Assembly (NCBI RefSeq): GCF_042433895.1
Contig: NZ_JBHLUA010000012.1
Location: 1,035,702 to 1,099,701, forward strand
Length of the DNA: 64,000 nt
Source of the DNA: Mesonia maritima
GTDB taxonomy: Bacteria > Bacteroidota > Bacteroidia > Flavobacteriales > Flavobacteriaceae
Reading direction: 5' to 3'
Below, in pieces: positions 1 to 9,506 of this stretch. Every line of letters starts with the position of its first letter. Within the stretch, counting starts at the first letter, position 1. The notes below the pieces were generated by a model. The model was not told where the DNA came from. It saw only the letters and a list, made by a program, of their open reading frames with translations, and did not search any database. Both the position numbers and the translations under genes were made by a program.

Positions 1-1
1 A

Positions 2-3000
2 ACAGTTGTATTTAACAACTTAGATATTATTAATGGAGTTGAAGTTGATGGCGGAGCTATTTTTATAGCGAATGCGACATTAACGATAAACGATAGTAAT
101 CTTACTGATAATACTGCAAATGGTGCTTCAGGTTCTGGAGGAGCAATTTATGTGAACTCTGGAGGAACATTAGTTATAAATAATTCTGGAATTTCAAACA
201 ACGTTGCCAATAGAGCTGGAGGAGGAATTGAGGATAATTCCGGTGCTGGTTTAAATATCACTTTAAATAATGTAAATCTAAATAACAATAATGCAGGTGT
301 TTCTCCTGCTACCGCTGCTCCTGGAAACGGAGGTGGTTTACATATTACAGGTGCTGGAGATGCTGAAATTACCGGGGGAACAGTAAACAATAACCTAGCT
401 GCAGCCGAAGGTGGTGGACTTTGGAATGGTAGCGGAACGATGACCGTAGACGGAACGACAATAGATGGAAATACCGCAAGTGGAGCAATGGCAGACCAAG
501 GCGGTGGTGGAATTTTCAATGAAATGGGAACGTTAGTTGTTCAAAACTCCACCACAATCTCAAATAATATTGCCGATGGAGCTTCCGGTTCTGGTGGTGG
601 AATTTTAAATAATCAGGGAAGTTTAACGATAAACGATTCTGAAATTAGCGATAATTCTGCAGTTCGTGCCGGTGGGGGAATAGAAGAGAAATCAGTAGCT
701 GGAAGTATGCTTATGATGACAAATGTAGATTTATTAAATAATGATGCTGCTTCAAATCCTGGAAATGGCGGAGGACTTCACATTTCTGGTTCAGGCGATA
801 GCAATATTACCGGTGGAAATGTAAATGGAAATATTGCTGCATCCGAAGGCGGTGGTCTTTGGAATGGTAGTGGTATAATGACCGTAGATGGAACGACTAT
901 CGATGGAAATACCGCAAATGGAGCAATGGCAGACCAAGGCGGTGGCGGGATTTTCAATGAAATGGGAACATTAGTTGTTCAAAACTCCACTACAATCTCA
1001 AATAATATTGCTGATGGAACTTCTGGTTCTGGCGGTGGAATTTTAAATAATCAGGGAAGTTTAACAATAAACGATTCTGAAATTAGCGGTAATTCTGCAG
1101 TTCGTGCCGGTGGTGGAATTGAAGAAAATTCAGTAGCTGAAAGTATGCTTACAATGACAAATGTCGATTTAATGAATAACGATGTTGCTTCTAACCCAGG
1201 AAATGGTGGAGGTCTTCACGTTACCGGAGCAGGCGATAGTGATATTTCTGGTGGAATGGTAAGTGGAAATACGGCTAGTTTAGAAGGCGGAGGTCTTTGG
1301 AACGGGAGTGGAAGTATGACAATCGATGGAACAACAATCGATGGAAATACCGCGAGTGGAGCTATGGCAAATGAAGGCGGCGGCGGAATTTTTAACGCTG
1401 GCGGAATGCTAATGGTGATGAACGCTACAATTTCTAATAATATCGTAGATGGAGCTTCTGGTTCTGGTGGTGGAATATTAAACGATATGGGAAGTTTAGA
1501 GGTACAAGATTCAGATTTTGAAATGAATACTGCAGTTCGTGCCGGTGGCGCTATCGAAGAAAACGCTACTGATGGAAGTATGTTAACGCTTACTAATGTA
1601 AATTTTGATTCAAATTCAGCTAGTGCTGCTCCTGGAAATGGAGGAGCTTTGCATATCTCAGGAAATGGTGATGCAATGATCACAGGAGGAACAGCAACAA
1701 ATAATTCTGCAGCTTCTGAAGGAGGAGCTTTATGGAATAATGTTGGTGAAATGACAATTGACGGAATGACTCTTGAAAATAATACTGCAGCTGGTGCTGC
1801 TTCCGATAATGGCGGAGGAGCTGTTTTTAATAATGGCGGTGATCTTATGATCATGAACGGTACAATGATTGCCAATAATTTAGCTACAGGAACTGCTGGT
1901 TCTGGTGGTGGTTTATTTTCTACTGCGGGATCTGTAATAATCTCAAACGCGATGTTCGATTCAAATTCAGCGATAAGAGCCGGAGGAGCAATTGAAATCA
2001 TTGATGGAACGTTATCTATAGATGATTCAGATTTAACTAATAATGATGTAAATGGAGTTGCAGGAACAGCTGCGCCAGGAAATGGAGGAGCACTGCATAT
2101 CACAGGAAATAGCACGGTAACAATTCAGAATTCAATGTTAACCGGAAACGAAGCTGCACAAGAAGGTGGAGCACTTTGGAATCAAGCCAATTCAACAATG
2201 AATATTATTATGACTACTGTAGATAATAATCTTGCTGCCGGAAATGGCGGAGGTGGAATCTATAATAATGGGGGAGATTTGTATATAGAAACCTCTACGA
2301 TTTCAAATAATAATGCATCTCTAATGACCGGTGGCGGATTAATGAATGATATGGGTTCAACTACAATTTTAAGAAGTACTTTTGCAGGAAATAGTGCAAC
2401 TACCAACGGAGGTGGAATGTACAATAATGATGAAATGACCTTGAATGCAGTTACAGTAGCAATGAATTCAGCAGCTGTAAATGGCGGCGGAATTTCGAGT
2501 ATGGCTTCAATGAGTATGACAAATACGTTGGTGGCTGAAAATACAGCAACGAGTGGTCAAGATGTTTCTGGAATGATAACTTCAGGAAATTATAACCTTA
2601 TTGGAACAGATGACGCTGGAATTTTCACTGTAGATACAGATGATATTGTAGGAACGTCTCCATTATTAGGAAGCTTACAAGATAATGGTGGAGCAACTTT
2701 TACGATTGCATTAATGGATGGAAGCGAAGGAATCAATGCAGGAAATCCTAATGATACCTTTAATGACCAGCGTGATTACTCAATTCAAGGAAGACGCGAT
2801 ATTGGGGCTTATGAAAACGGAGGTCAGTTAGGAATTAACGATGAACCAACAGTGTCGTTAGCAAAATTATATCCTAATCCCGCACAGGGAAGATTAACCA
2901 TAGAATTACCAGATACAACGATTTCAGAAGTTCAAGTGAAAATCGTTTCACTTACCGGTCAAGTTGTATATGAAAATGAATTTTCAGGAAGTAAAAATCA

Positions 3001-3091
3001 ATTAGATATAAGCAGAATCTCTGCCGGAATCTATATGGTGAATTTAAATACTGAAGGAAATTCTACCACCCAAAAATTAATAGTCGAATAA
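2..3091 (+). CDS. Repetitive beta-helix surface protein with T9SS sorting domain (5' partial)
   Basis: Only the 3' part is present: the frame is open from base 2 and no start is visible, so the GTG at 152 is an internal valine codon. The visible 1029 residues are rich in Gly, Asn, Ser and Met, with recurrent GGGI-N-G and TISNN-like steps, the pattern of right-handed parallel beta-helix adhesins (pectin-lyase fold, Pmp-like). A module of about 146 residues recurs five times. The last 75 residues, beginning near LYPNPAQGRLTIELP and ending with QKLIVE, match the type A sorting domain of the type IX secretion system (T9SS). Export to the cell surface or medium by T9SS is inferred. The ligand is unknown; adhesion is a guess from the fold. 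A bidirectional terminator follows. Confidence 0.85.
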   Translation, partial: TVVFNNLDIINGVEVDGGAIFIANATLTINDSNLTDNTANGASGSGGAIYVNSGGTLVINNSGISNNVANRAGGGIEDNSGAGLNITLNNVNLNNNNAGVSPATAAPGNGGGLHITGAGDAEITGGTVNNNLAAAEGGGLWNGSGTMTVDGTTIDGNTASGAMADQGGGGIFNEMGTLVVQNSTTISNNIADGASGSGGGILNNQGSLTINDSEISDNSAVRAGGGIEEKSVAGSMLMMTNVDLLNNDAASNPGNGGGLHISGSGDSNITGGNVNGNIAASEGGGLWNGSGIMTVDGTTIDGNTANGAMADQGGGGIFNEMGTLVVQNSTTISNNIADGTSGSGGGILNNQGSLTINDSEISGNSAVRAGGGIEENSVAESMLTMTNVDLMNNDVASNPGNGGGLHVTGAGDSDISGGMVSGNTASLEGGGLWNGSGSMTIDGTTIDGNTASGAMANEGGGGIFNAGGMLMVMNATISNNIVDGASGSGGGILNDMGSLEVQDSDFEMNTAVRAGGAIEENATDGSMLTLTNVNFDSNSASAAPGNGGALHISGNGDAMITGGTATNNSAASEGGALWNNVGEMTIDGMTLENNTAAGAASDNGGGAVFNNGGDLMIMNGTMIANNLATGTAGSGGGLFSTAGSVIISNAMFDSNSAIRAGGAIEIIDGTLSIDDSDLTNNDVNGVAGTAAPGNGGALHITGNSTVTIQNSMLTGNEAAQEGGALWNQANSTMNIIMTTVDNNLAAGNGGGGIYNNGGDLYIETSTISNNNASLMTGGGLMNDMGSTTILRSTFAGNSATTNGGGMYNNDEMTLNAVTVAMNSAAVNGGGISSMASMSMTNTLVAENTATSGQDVSGMITSGNYNLIGTDDAGIFTVDTDDIVGTSPLLGSLQDNGGATFTIALMDGSEGINAGNPNDTFNDQRDYSIQGRRDIGAYENGGQLGINDEPTVSLAKLYPNPAQGRLTIELPDTTISEVQVKIVSLTGQVVYENEFSGSKNQLDISRISAGIYMVNLNTEGNSTTQKLIVE
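323..2515 (+). repeat. Five tandem ~146-codon modules inside the surface protein gene
   Basis: The anchor ggaaaygg, which encodes the GNGG step, recurs at 323, 761, 1199, 1634 and 2078. The spacings are 438, 438, 435 and 444 bases, all multiples of three. The first two modules are nearly identical at DNA level over several hundred bases (for example around 420-690 and 850-1130), whereas the fourth and fifth are diverged. This points to recent duplication or gene conversion at the 5' side of the array. Confidence 0.85.
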
Positions 3092-3112
3092 TTTGGACTA
3101 ACTGTAGTGCGC

Positions 3113-3146
3113 AAAAAAAGGCTATCCACTTGGGTAGCCTTTTTTT
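3113..3146. terminator. Bidirectional rho-independent terminator
   Basis: The arms ggctatcc (3120-3127) and gggtagcc (3132-3139) pair with one G-U. They are preceded by seven A and followed by seven T. This ends the surface-protein transcript just before the era promoter. Confidence 0.85.
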
Positions 3147-3148
3147 GA

Positions 3149-3178
3149 TTTGCAAAGCGATATAATATAGTATCTTTG
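3149..3178 (+). promoter_or_regulatory. Promoter of era
   Basis: TTTG at 3149-3152 is followed 18 bases later by TATCTTTG at 3171-3178, an exact match to the Bacteroidota -33/-7 form TTTG-N(17-20)-TAnnTTTG. Transcription should start around 3184, about 10 bases before the era ATG. This excludes the upstream TTG at 3176 as the start codon. Confidence 0.8.
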
Positions 3179-3193
3179 TTAAAAATAAATTCT

Positions 3194-4075
3194 ATGAAAC
3201 ATAAAGCCGGTTTCGTCAATATAATAGGAAATCCTAACGTTGGAAAATCGACGTTGATGAACGCATTTGTAGGTGAACGATTATCAATTATCACTTCTAA
3301 AGCGCAAACTACAAGACACCGAATTCTCGGGATTGTAAACGGAGAAGATTTTCAAATGGTATTAAGCGATACTCCTGGAATAATTAAACCGGCGTACGCG
3401 TTACAAGATTCGATGATGGATTTTGTAAAAGCAGCTTTTCAAGACGCAGATGTACTAATTTATTTAGTCGAATTAGGCGAAAAAGAATTAAAAGATGAAA
3501 AGTTTTTTCAGCAAATAACCAGCTCAAAAATTCCGGTTATTTTATTGCTGAATAAAATTGATAAAGGCGATCAAGAATTGGTAGAAGAACAAATCACTTT
3601 ATGGAAAGCTCGCGTTCCAAATGCTGAAGTCTTCGCGATTTCAGCCTTAGAAAATTTTGGCGTTCCTGAAGTTTTTAATCGTATTTTAGAATTATTACCC
3701 GAATCGCCACCATTTTATGATAAAGACGCATTAACAGACAAACCTGAACGTTTTTTTGTAAATGAAATTATTCGGGAAAAAATATTACTGCACTATAAAA
3801 AAGAAATTCCGTATAGTGTAGAAATTGAAACTGAAGAGTTTTTTGAAGATGAAGAAATTATTAGAATGCGCAGCGTAATTATGGTAGAGCGTGATTCGCA
3901 AAAAGGAATTATCATCGGTCACAAAGGTTCGGCAATTAAGCGTGTTGGGATGGAAGCTAGAAAAGATTTAGAAAAATTCTTTGGCAAACAAGTTCATATA
4001 GAACTTTACGTAAAAGTCAATAAAAATTGGCGAAATGATGATAAGCAATTAAAACGTTTTGGGTATAACCAATAG
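3194..4075 (+). CDS. era: GTPase Era
   Basis: Era is a Ras-like GTPase that binds the 3' end of 16S rRNA and assists 30S subunit maturation. The 293-residue product has G1 GNPNVGKS (12-19), the switch-region TT at 39-40, G3 DTPG (59-62), G4 NKID (120-123) and a C-terminal KH domain with the IIGHKG loop at 240-245. The length matches the family (about 300). I chose ATG 3194 because the -7 element at 3171-3178 overlaps the only upstream alternative, a TTG. The leader is A-rich with no Shine-Dalgarno. The related GTPase gene der follows 98 bases later under its own putative promoter. Confidence 0.97.
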   Translation: MKHKAGFVNIIGNPNVGKSTLMNAFVGERLSIITSKAQTTRHRILGIVNGEDFQMVLSDTPGIIKPAYALQDSMMDFVKAAFQDADVLIYLVELGEKELKDEKFFQQITSSKIPVILLLNKIDKGDQELVEEQITLWKARVPNAEVFAISALENFGVPEVFNRILELLPESPPFYDKDALTDKPERFFVNEIIREKILLHYKKEIPYSVEIETEEFFEDEEIIRMRSVIMVERDSQKGIIIGHKGSAIKRVGMEARKDLEKFFGKQVHIELYVKVNKNWRNDDKQLKRFGYNQ

Positions 4076-4147
4076 TTCATCCACAAGCGTATTCAATTTT
4101 ACCTTGCTTATTTTTAAATAAGTACCGAATAACTCCATTTTAACATG

Positions 4148-4155
4148 TATTTTTG
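4148..4155 (+). promoter_or_regulatory. Putative -7 element of der
   Basis: TATTTTTG matches TAnnTTTG exactly and lies 18 bases before the der ATG, giving a short leader. No clear TTG sits at the -33 distance, so this is weaker than the era promoter. Confidence 0.5.
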
Positions 4156-4173
4156 CAGCCAAAATAAAGAATT

Positions 4174-5478
4174 ATGAGCAGCATCGTAGCTATTGTAGGA
4201 AGACCAAATGTAGGAAAATCTACCTTTTTTAACCGATTAATTCAGCGTAGAGAAGCGATTGTAGATTCTGTTAGCGGTGTAACGCGCGATCGTCATTATG
4301 GAAAATCAGATTGGAACGGAAAAGAATTTTCAGTCATCGATACCGGCGGTTACGTAGTAGGAAGCGACGATGTTTTTGAAGCAGAAATCGATAAGCAAGT
4401 AAAATTAGCAATCGATGAAGCCGATGTCATAATTTTTATGGTCGATGTAGAATTTGGTGTAAATCCTATGGATGAAGAAGTTGCCAAATTACTTCGAAAA
4501 GTAGATAAACCCGTTTTTTTAGCGGTAAATAAAGTAGATTCTTCCATGCGAGAAGAAGATGCAATCGAATTTTATTCTCTAGGTTTAGGTGAATATTATA
4601 CTATTGCCGGAATTAGCGGTAGCGGAACCGGAGATTTACTCGATGCTGTAGTTGAAGCTTTACCTGAAACTACAGAGCGTGAGGAAGAAGAATTACCGCG
4701 TTTTGCTGTGGTTGGTCGCCCAAATGCGGGAAAATCTTCTTTTATAAATGCATTAATTGGTGAAGAACGTTACATTGTAACCGATATTGCCGGAACAACA
4801 AGAGATTCTATCGATACGCGTTATAACCGTTTCGGGTTCGATTTTAATCTAATTGATACTGCTGGAATCCGAAGAAAAACGAAAGTAAAAGAAGATGTCG
4901 AATTTTATTCGGTAATGCGAAGTGTTCGTGCTATCGAACATTCCGATGTTTGCCTTCTTATTTTTGATGCGCAACGAGGTTTCGATGGGCAAGTTCAAAA
5001 TATATTTTGGCTTGCACAACGCAATAAAAAAGGAATTGTAATTTTGGTAAATAAATGGGATTTACTCGATAAGGAAACCAAAACCTTAAAAGAATATGAA
5101 GCCAGAATTAGAAGAGAAATAGAACCGTTTACAGATGTTCCTATTGTGTTTATTTCCGTATTAAATAAACAACGAATTTTTAAAGCAATTGAAACAGCGG
5201 TTGAGGTTTATAAAAATAGAAGCAAGAAAATTAAAACGCGTAAGCTGAATGATATCATGCTTCCAATTATTGAACACAATCCGCCGCCGGCAACAAAAGG
5301 GAAATATGTAAAAATTAAATTTTGCACGCAATTACCTACGCCAACGCCGCAATTCGCTTTTTTCTGTAATCTTCCGCAGTATGTAAAAGATCCGTACAAG
5401 CGATTTTTAGAAAACAAACTCAGAAAAGAATTCGATTTTACGGGTGTTCCGATTAGCGTTTATATGCGAAAAAAATAA
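4174..5478 (+). CDS. der: GTPase Der (EngA)
   Basis: Der is the double-GTPase 50S ribosome assembly factor. The 434-residue product carries two G domains in tandem. The first has GRPNVGKS (9-16), DTGG (56-59) and NKVD (119-122). The second has GRPNAGKS (181-188), DTAG (228-231) and NKWD (293-296). A KH-like C-terminal domain follows. The length is typical. All nucleotide-binding motifs are intact, so the gene is expected to be functional and essential. The ATG at 4174 places the first G domain at the very N-terminus, as in homologues. Confidence 0.97.
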   Translation: MSSIVAIVGRPNVGKSTFFNRLIQRREAIVDSVSGVTRDRHYGKSDWNGKEFSVIDTGGYVVGSDDVFEAEIDKQVKLAIDEADVIIFMVDVEFGVNPMDEEVAKLLRKVDKPVFLAVNKVDSSMREEDAIEFYSLGLGEYYTIAGISGSGTGDLLDAVVEALPETTEREEEELPRFAVVGRPNAGKSSFINALIGEERYIVTDIAGTTRDSIDTRYNRFGFDFNLIDTAGIRRKTKVKEDVEFYSVMRSVRAIEHSDVCLLIFDAQRGFDGQVQNIFWLAQRNKKGIVILVNKWDLLDKETKTLKEYEARIRREIEPFTDVPIVFISVLNKQRIFKAIETAVEVYKNRSKKIKTRKLNDIMLPIIEHNPPPATKGKYVKIKFCTQLPTPTPQFAFFCNLPQYVKDPYKRFLENKLRKEFDFTGVPISVYMRKK

Positions 5479-5587
5479 ACTCCACTATTTAAAATCAGTT
5501 TAAATATCGGTTTTGTGTATACTAAAGTGCAACCTTTAGAAGTTTTATTAGTCTATAAAAACAACTAACAAACTTCAGCTTCATTTT

Positions 5588-8380
5588 ATGTTACACAAAT
5601 TATTTTCATTTGCGATGTGGTGTTTTTTATTTTTCATCCCATTCGCAATGACCGCTCAAGATTTTTCAATTTCCGGAAAAGTTGTAGACGATCAACAAAC
5701 TCCTTTAGAATCTGCTACCATTTATGTAGAAACCGTAAAAGATAGTACGTTAGTTACGTACACGATTAGCGATGTCGATGGGAATTTTAAAGTTGAAGAC
5801 CAAACCGATGCGAAACAAGTAAATTTATTTATTTCGTTTACAGGTTTTACCACCTATAAAAAAACCTTATCCTTAACTGATAATAGAACGATTCAATTAG
5901 GCGAAATTCCGTTGAAATTTTCGACCAGTAATTTAGATGAGGTTGTGGTAACGGGCTCGAGGGCTCCGGTTACTATTAAAACTGATACTTTAGAATTTAA
6001 TGCAGCTTCATTTAAAACCAGAGATGACGCAAATTTAGAGGAAGTTTTAAAAGAATTACCCGGCGTTTCGGTAGATAGCGACGGAAATATTACTGTAAAC
6101 GGAAAAACGGTTTCACGAATTATGATTAACGGAAAAGAATTTTTTGGTGATGACCCTAAAATTGCTACAAAGAATTTGCCTAAAGAAATCATCAATAAAA
6201 TTCAGGTGGTTGATACCAAAACAAAATCTGAAGAATTTACGGGGAAAGAAGGCGATTCAGAAAATAAAACCATTAACATTACAATAGATGAAGATAAAAA
6301 TAAAGGTTTTTTCTCTCGTATTACAGCTGGCGGCGGAACCGATGACCGCTATGAATTAAGCGGAATAGGAAATTATTTTAAAGATGATTTACGCGTTAGT
6401 GTTTTAGCGAGTTCAAACAATATAAATTCTTCAGGTTTCACTTTTGACGAAGTCTATGACGCCATGGGAAGAAACGCGTATTCAATTAGTCGTAGCAGTA
6501 ACGGTTCTTTTTCTATAAATGGAGCTGGTTTTGGTGGCGGTGGCGGCGGAATTACAAAATCTGATAACGCAGGAATCAACTTTGTAAACGAATGGGAGAA
6601 AGAATCAGAATTAAACGCCAGTTATTTTTTTAATAGAGCTGATACGCGAACGGAAACAAAAATTGAGCGGGAAAATATTTTACCGGATAGGCGGTATTTT
6701 AATAATTCAACTTCTAATTCTGAACGCCAAAATGACAATCATCGTGCAAGTTTTTCTTTTGAAATTGAACCCGATACCTTAACTAGAATTTCAGTTCGTC
6801 CAAATGTTACGGTAAATAATGGTTTCTCAACGAGTTCTTCTTTTACAGAATCGGTTGAAGCCGATGGAACCGCGATTAATAATGCTGAAACCGATCAGTT
6901 TTCTGAAGTTTTTACCACTAATTTCCGCAATCGATTAGACGTTACGCGAAAGTTTGGCAAAAATGACGGTTACGTGCGTTTAGGTTTCGATAATACCAAT
7001 AATGTTTCGCAAGATGATAATCAATATTTTTCTTCTCGACAAGTCTTCGACGATCAAGGAAATTTAGAAGAAACCAGTATTCAAGATCAATTTATAGATC
7101 AAGATGAACGGGAAGATGAATACGGATTGAGTTTTGGAACTCGTTTGCCACTTTCAGAAAAATTATTTCTCGATTTAGAATATGATTATACCAAAAATAA
7201 CTCCTCCAACACGCGTTTGGTTTATATTCCTGAAGAAATGAATGGCGATTATGAAATTGTGGTAGATAGTTTAAGCAACGATTTTCGTTCAGAAAGTTTT
7301 AACCATCGTCCCGATATTGGGTTGGTTTATCGTGGTGAAAAATTAAGAGCAAGTATTTCTGGAGGAATACAGAATATTCGATTGAAAAATGAAGACTTGT
7401 TCACCGGAACCTCTTTTGATAATACCTATAATAATTTTTTCTCGAATGCATATTTTCGTTATGAACTCACGAAATCACAGCGAATTTATTTTAGCTATCG
7501 AACTTCAAGAGATGTTCCCTCTATAAGTCAGTTACAGCCGGTAACCAATACCACCAATCCTTTAAATACCATTACCGGAAACCCAAATTTAAAACCATCT
7601 TTAGAGCATCGAGTTTATATGAATTTCAATAATTATGATTTTAAAACGCGCTCTGGCTTTTACGCATATATAAGCGGTTCGTTAACCAATGATCAAGTAG
7701 TTTCAAGAACAATAACTAACCAAGGTTTAGTAAGAAGAACAACCTATACAAACGTAGATGGTTCTTATAATTTATACGGAGGCGGAAGTTTAGATAAAAC
7801 CTATGAACTAGATGATATACAATCTTTAAAAGCAAGTATCGGCCTAAACGTAAATGCAAGTAAAAATTTAGGATTTTCTAATGGGGTTAAATACGAATCT
7901 AATAATCAAAGTATAACGCCACGTTTAGAATTACAATATGAAATTGAAGAAATCTTAACAATAGAACCAGAATATTCTGTGAATTTTAATTGGGCGCAAT
8001 ACAGTTTAGATGCAAGTAGAGATCAAGCTTTTACAAACCATACTTTAGGGGCAGAAATAACTTCGTATTGGCCTAAGAATTTTATCTTCGGAAATGATAT
8101 CTCTTACCGGTATATTGGAAATGTCGCACCCGGATTCAAAAATGCGTATGTGTTATGGAATATGAGTTTAGGCTATAAACTTTTAGGCGACGATGGAATT
8201 CTAAAAGTAAAAGTTTTTGATGTGTTAGATGAAAATGTTTCAACCCGAAGAACTACAGGAGAAGATTTTATTCAGGATACACAACAACTAGTACTCGAGC
8301 AATATGTCATGTTTAGCTTCACTTATAAGTTCAGTAAATTTGGTGGAAAAGACCCTAATAAGCGAAATGACAGATTTTAA
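5588..8380 (+). CDS. TonB-receptor-like outer membrane beta-barrel protein
   Basis: The 930-residue product has a signal peptide (to about residue 23, ending AMTAQ). A CarboxypepD_reg-like beta-sandwich follows (about 25-105, starting FSISGKVVDDQQTPLESA). Next is a plug-like region with DEVVVTG near 118 and the ELPGVSVDSDGNITVNGK stretch. The rest is a long barrel rich in alternating aromatic and polar strands (about 240-930). This is the architecture of the Bacteroidota 'outer membrane beta-barrel' family (PF14905-like), related to SusC/TonB receptors but without an evident TonB box. The substrate is unknown. No SusD partner is nearby, so it is unlikely to be a glycan-import pair. The stop codon overlaps the end of a small convergent gene by four bases. 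Confidence 0.85.
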   Translation: MLHKLFSFAMWCFLFFIPFAMTAQDFSISGKVVDDQQTPLESATIYVETVKDSTLVTYTISDVDGNFKVEDQTDAKQVNLFISFTGFTTYKKTLSLTDNRTIQLGEIPLKFSTSNLDEVVVTGSRAPVTIKTDTLEFNAASFKTRDDANLEEVLKELPGVSVDSDGNITVNGKTVSRIMINGKEFFGDDPKIATKNLPKEIINKIQVVDTKTKSEEFTGKEGDSENKTINITIDEDKNKGFFSRITAGGGTDDRYELSGIGNYFKDDLRVSVLASSNNINSSGFTFDEVYDAMGRNAYSISRSSNGSFSINGAGFGGGGGGITKSDNAGINFVNEWEKESELNASYFFNRADTRTETKIERENILPDRRYFNNSTSNSERQNDNHRASFSFEIEPDTLTRISVRPNVTVNNGFSTSSSFTESVEADGTAINNAETDQFSEVFTTNFRNRLDVTRKFGKNDGYVRLGFDNTNNVSQDDNQYFSSRQVFDDQGNLEETSIQDQFIDQDEREDEYGLSFGTRLPLSEKLFLDLEYDYTKNNSSNTRLVYIPEEMNGDYEIVVDSLSNDFRSESFNHRPDIGLVYRGEKLRASISGGIQNIRLKNEDLFTGTSFDNTYNNFFSNAYFRYELTKSQRIYFSYRTSRDVPSISQLQPVTNTTNPLNTITGNPNLKPSLEHRVYMNFNNYDFKTRSGFYAYISGSLTNDQVVSRTITNQGLVRRTTYTNVDGSYNLYGGGSLDKTYELDDIQSLKASIGLNVNASKNLGFSNGVKYESNNQSITPRLELQYEIEEILTIEPEYSVNFNWAQYSLDASRDQAFTNHTLGAEITSYWPKNFIFGNDISYRYIGNVAPGFKNAYVLWNMSLGYKLLGDDGILKVKVFDVLDENVSTRRTTGEDFIQDTQQLVLEQYVMFSFTYKFSKFGGKDPNKRNDRF

Positions 8381-8511
8381 GCAGCTTCTCCGCCCATTCT
8401 GTAATAGTGTTTGTTTTTAATAATTTCTGACATCCAAGTCATTAAATTTTTTGACTTTCTATGGAACGAATAATTATTTCTTTTTACAAGTAATTGTTCA
8501 TCATTTTTCAT
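8377..8511 (-). CDS. Small basic protein, 44 residues, unknown function
   Basis: This is an open frame of 44 codons from ATG 8511, beginning MKNDEQLLVKRNNYSF and ending YYRMGGEAA. It contains a basic-aromatic stretch (SFHRKSKNLMTWMSEII) that looks like an amphipathic helix. A Bacteroidota-type -7 element (TAATTTTG) lies 26 bases upstream on the same strand, which supports real expression. Its stop overlaps the end of the convergent outer-membrane protein gene by four bases. I do not recognise a family. No signal peptide or metal-binding motif is visible. It is short enough to be missed by length filters. Confidence 0.55.
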   Translation of the reverse strand: MKNDEQLLVKRNNYSFHRKSKNLMTWMSEIIKNKHYYRMGGEAA

Positions 8512-8537
8512 CACGTATTCTTTTAAGATTACAGAGA

Positions 8538-8565
8538 CAAAATTAAGTGAAAACAGCTACCCAAA
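8538..8565 (-). promoter_or_regulatory. Putative promoter of the 44-codon gene
   Basis: On the minus strand, TAATTTTG (8545-8538) matches TAnnTTTG. A TTTG (8565-8562) lies 16 bases upstream, slightly closer than usual. The predicted start of transcription is around 8532, about 20 bases before the ATG. Confidence 0.5.
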
Positions 8566-8566
8566 A

Positions 8567-8603
8567 ATAAAGCTAAGGTTTTTTGTAATAACTTTAGCTT
8601 TAT
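8567..8603 (-). terminator. Hairpin terminator downstream of the TPM operon
   Basis: Thirteen-base arms (8567-8579 and 8591-8603) pair with a single mismatch. They carry the core aagctaa / ttagctt and are followed on the minus strand by a run of U. It lies downstream of the LemA-TPM operon and directly upstream of the small-gene promoter. Confidence 0.55.
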
Positions 8604-8696
8604 AGGTTTAGATACGTTAATAGAAAAAGCCTAAATGTTAAAATTGAAGCTGAAATTCCCTATAAATTTACTTATTGAATTAGGGTAACTTTAAGA

Positions 8697-9506
8697 TTAC
8701 CAGCTTCCTCCGGCGCCACCGCCGCCAAATCCACCGCCGCCGAAACCTCCTCCGAAGCCTCCGCCACCGCCAAATCCGCCACCACCGGAAGAACCGCCGC
8801 CGCCAAACATTCCGCGACCGAGGCTACTTAAAATGATGGCATCAAAAAGCGTATCAGATCCGTTTCTATTTCCGCCATTTCTTCCACCTCCTTTATTCTT
8901 TTTAATAATGGAAATAATGATAATGATAAAAATGAAAATAAAGAAAATGGCTTGTATAGGAAATCCTCTGCTTTTTTTCGATTTAGGAACACCTTTGAAA
9001 TTTCCGTCTAAAACTTGAAAAATTGCGGTAGTTCCACTGTCTAATCCTTGATAGATGTTTCCTTTTTTAAATTCAGGTAAAATTATATCTTCAATAATGG
9101 TTTTAGAAGTTGCATCGGTTAAGTATTCTTCTAATCCATAACCCGTGGTAATCCATATTTTTTTATCTTGTTGTGATAATAAAATAAGTAACCCATTATC
9201 TTTCTTACTTTGTCCGATGCCCCATTTTTGAGCCCATTCTGGAGCGTAGGTGCCAATATATTCTCCGTTTAGCGTGGGAATCGTAGCGATAACAATTTGC
9301 GTAGAAGTTGTGTCTGCGTAATTAATAAGTTTACGTTCTAAGCGATTTTCTTCCGAAGAAGTTAGCATATTTCCGCCATCGTAAACGCTTGTTTCTTTGC
9401 TAGGTTTATCGGGTATGTTTAATTGACTAAAGGCTGAAAATGTGCCAAAAGCAATTAAAAATGAAAATAATAGTAAACTTTTAAACTGCGGTTTTAAATA
9501 GCTCAT
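8697..9506 (-). CDS. TPM-domain (YgcG-type) exported protein with glycine-rich tail
   Basis: The 269-residue product has a signal peptide (about 1-28, ending AFSQ). The TPM domain (about 40-170) contains the VYDGGNMLTSSEENRLERKL start and the NGLLILLSQQDKKIWITTGYGLE core. One transmembrane segment follows at about 183-201, then a tail made almost only of Gly, Phe and Ser. TPM proteins of this architecture are widespread; roles in membrane-protein quality control and photosystem repair are known for some, but no function is established here. The start overlaps the stop of the upstream TPM gene in the form TAATG, so translation is probably coupled. It is the last gene of the M23-MerR-LemA-TPM-TPM operon. 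Confidence 0.85.
   Translation of the reverse strand: MSYLKPQFKSLLLFSFLIAFGTFSAFSQLNIPDKPSKETSVYDGGNMLTSSEENRLERKLINYADTTSTQIVIATIPTLNGEYIGTYAPEWAQKWGIGQSKKDNGLLILLSQQDKKIWITTGYGLEEYLTDATSKTIIEDIILPEFKKGNIYQGLDSGTTAIFQVLDGNFKGVPKSKKSRGFPIQAIFFIFIFIIIIISIIKKNKGGGRNGGNRNGSDTLFDAIILSSLGRGMFGGGGSSGGGGFGGGGGFGGGFGGGGFGGGGAGGSW

Noticed and set aside
152..154. GTG at 152 as the start of the surface-protein gene
   Set aside because: The frame is open to the left window edge and the upstream codons continue the same beta-helix pattern, so this is an internal valine.
1216..2115. Long open frame on the minus strand inside the surface-protein gene
   Set aside because: It mirrors the Gly/Asn-rich repeats of the plus-strand gene; its Pro/Ser/Ala-rich translation is the usual antisense shadow of such repeats.
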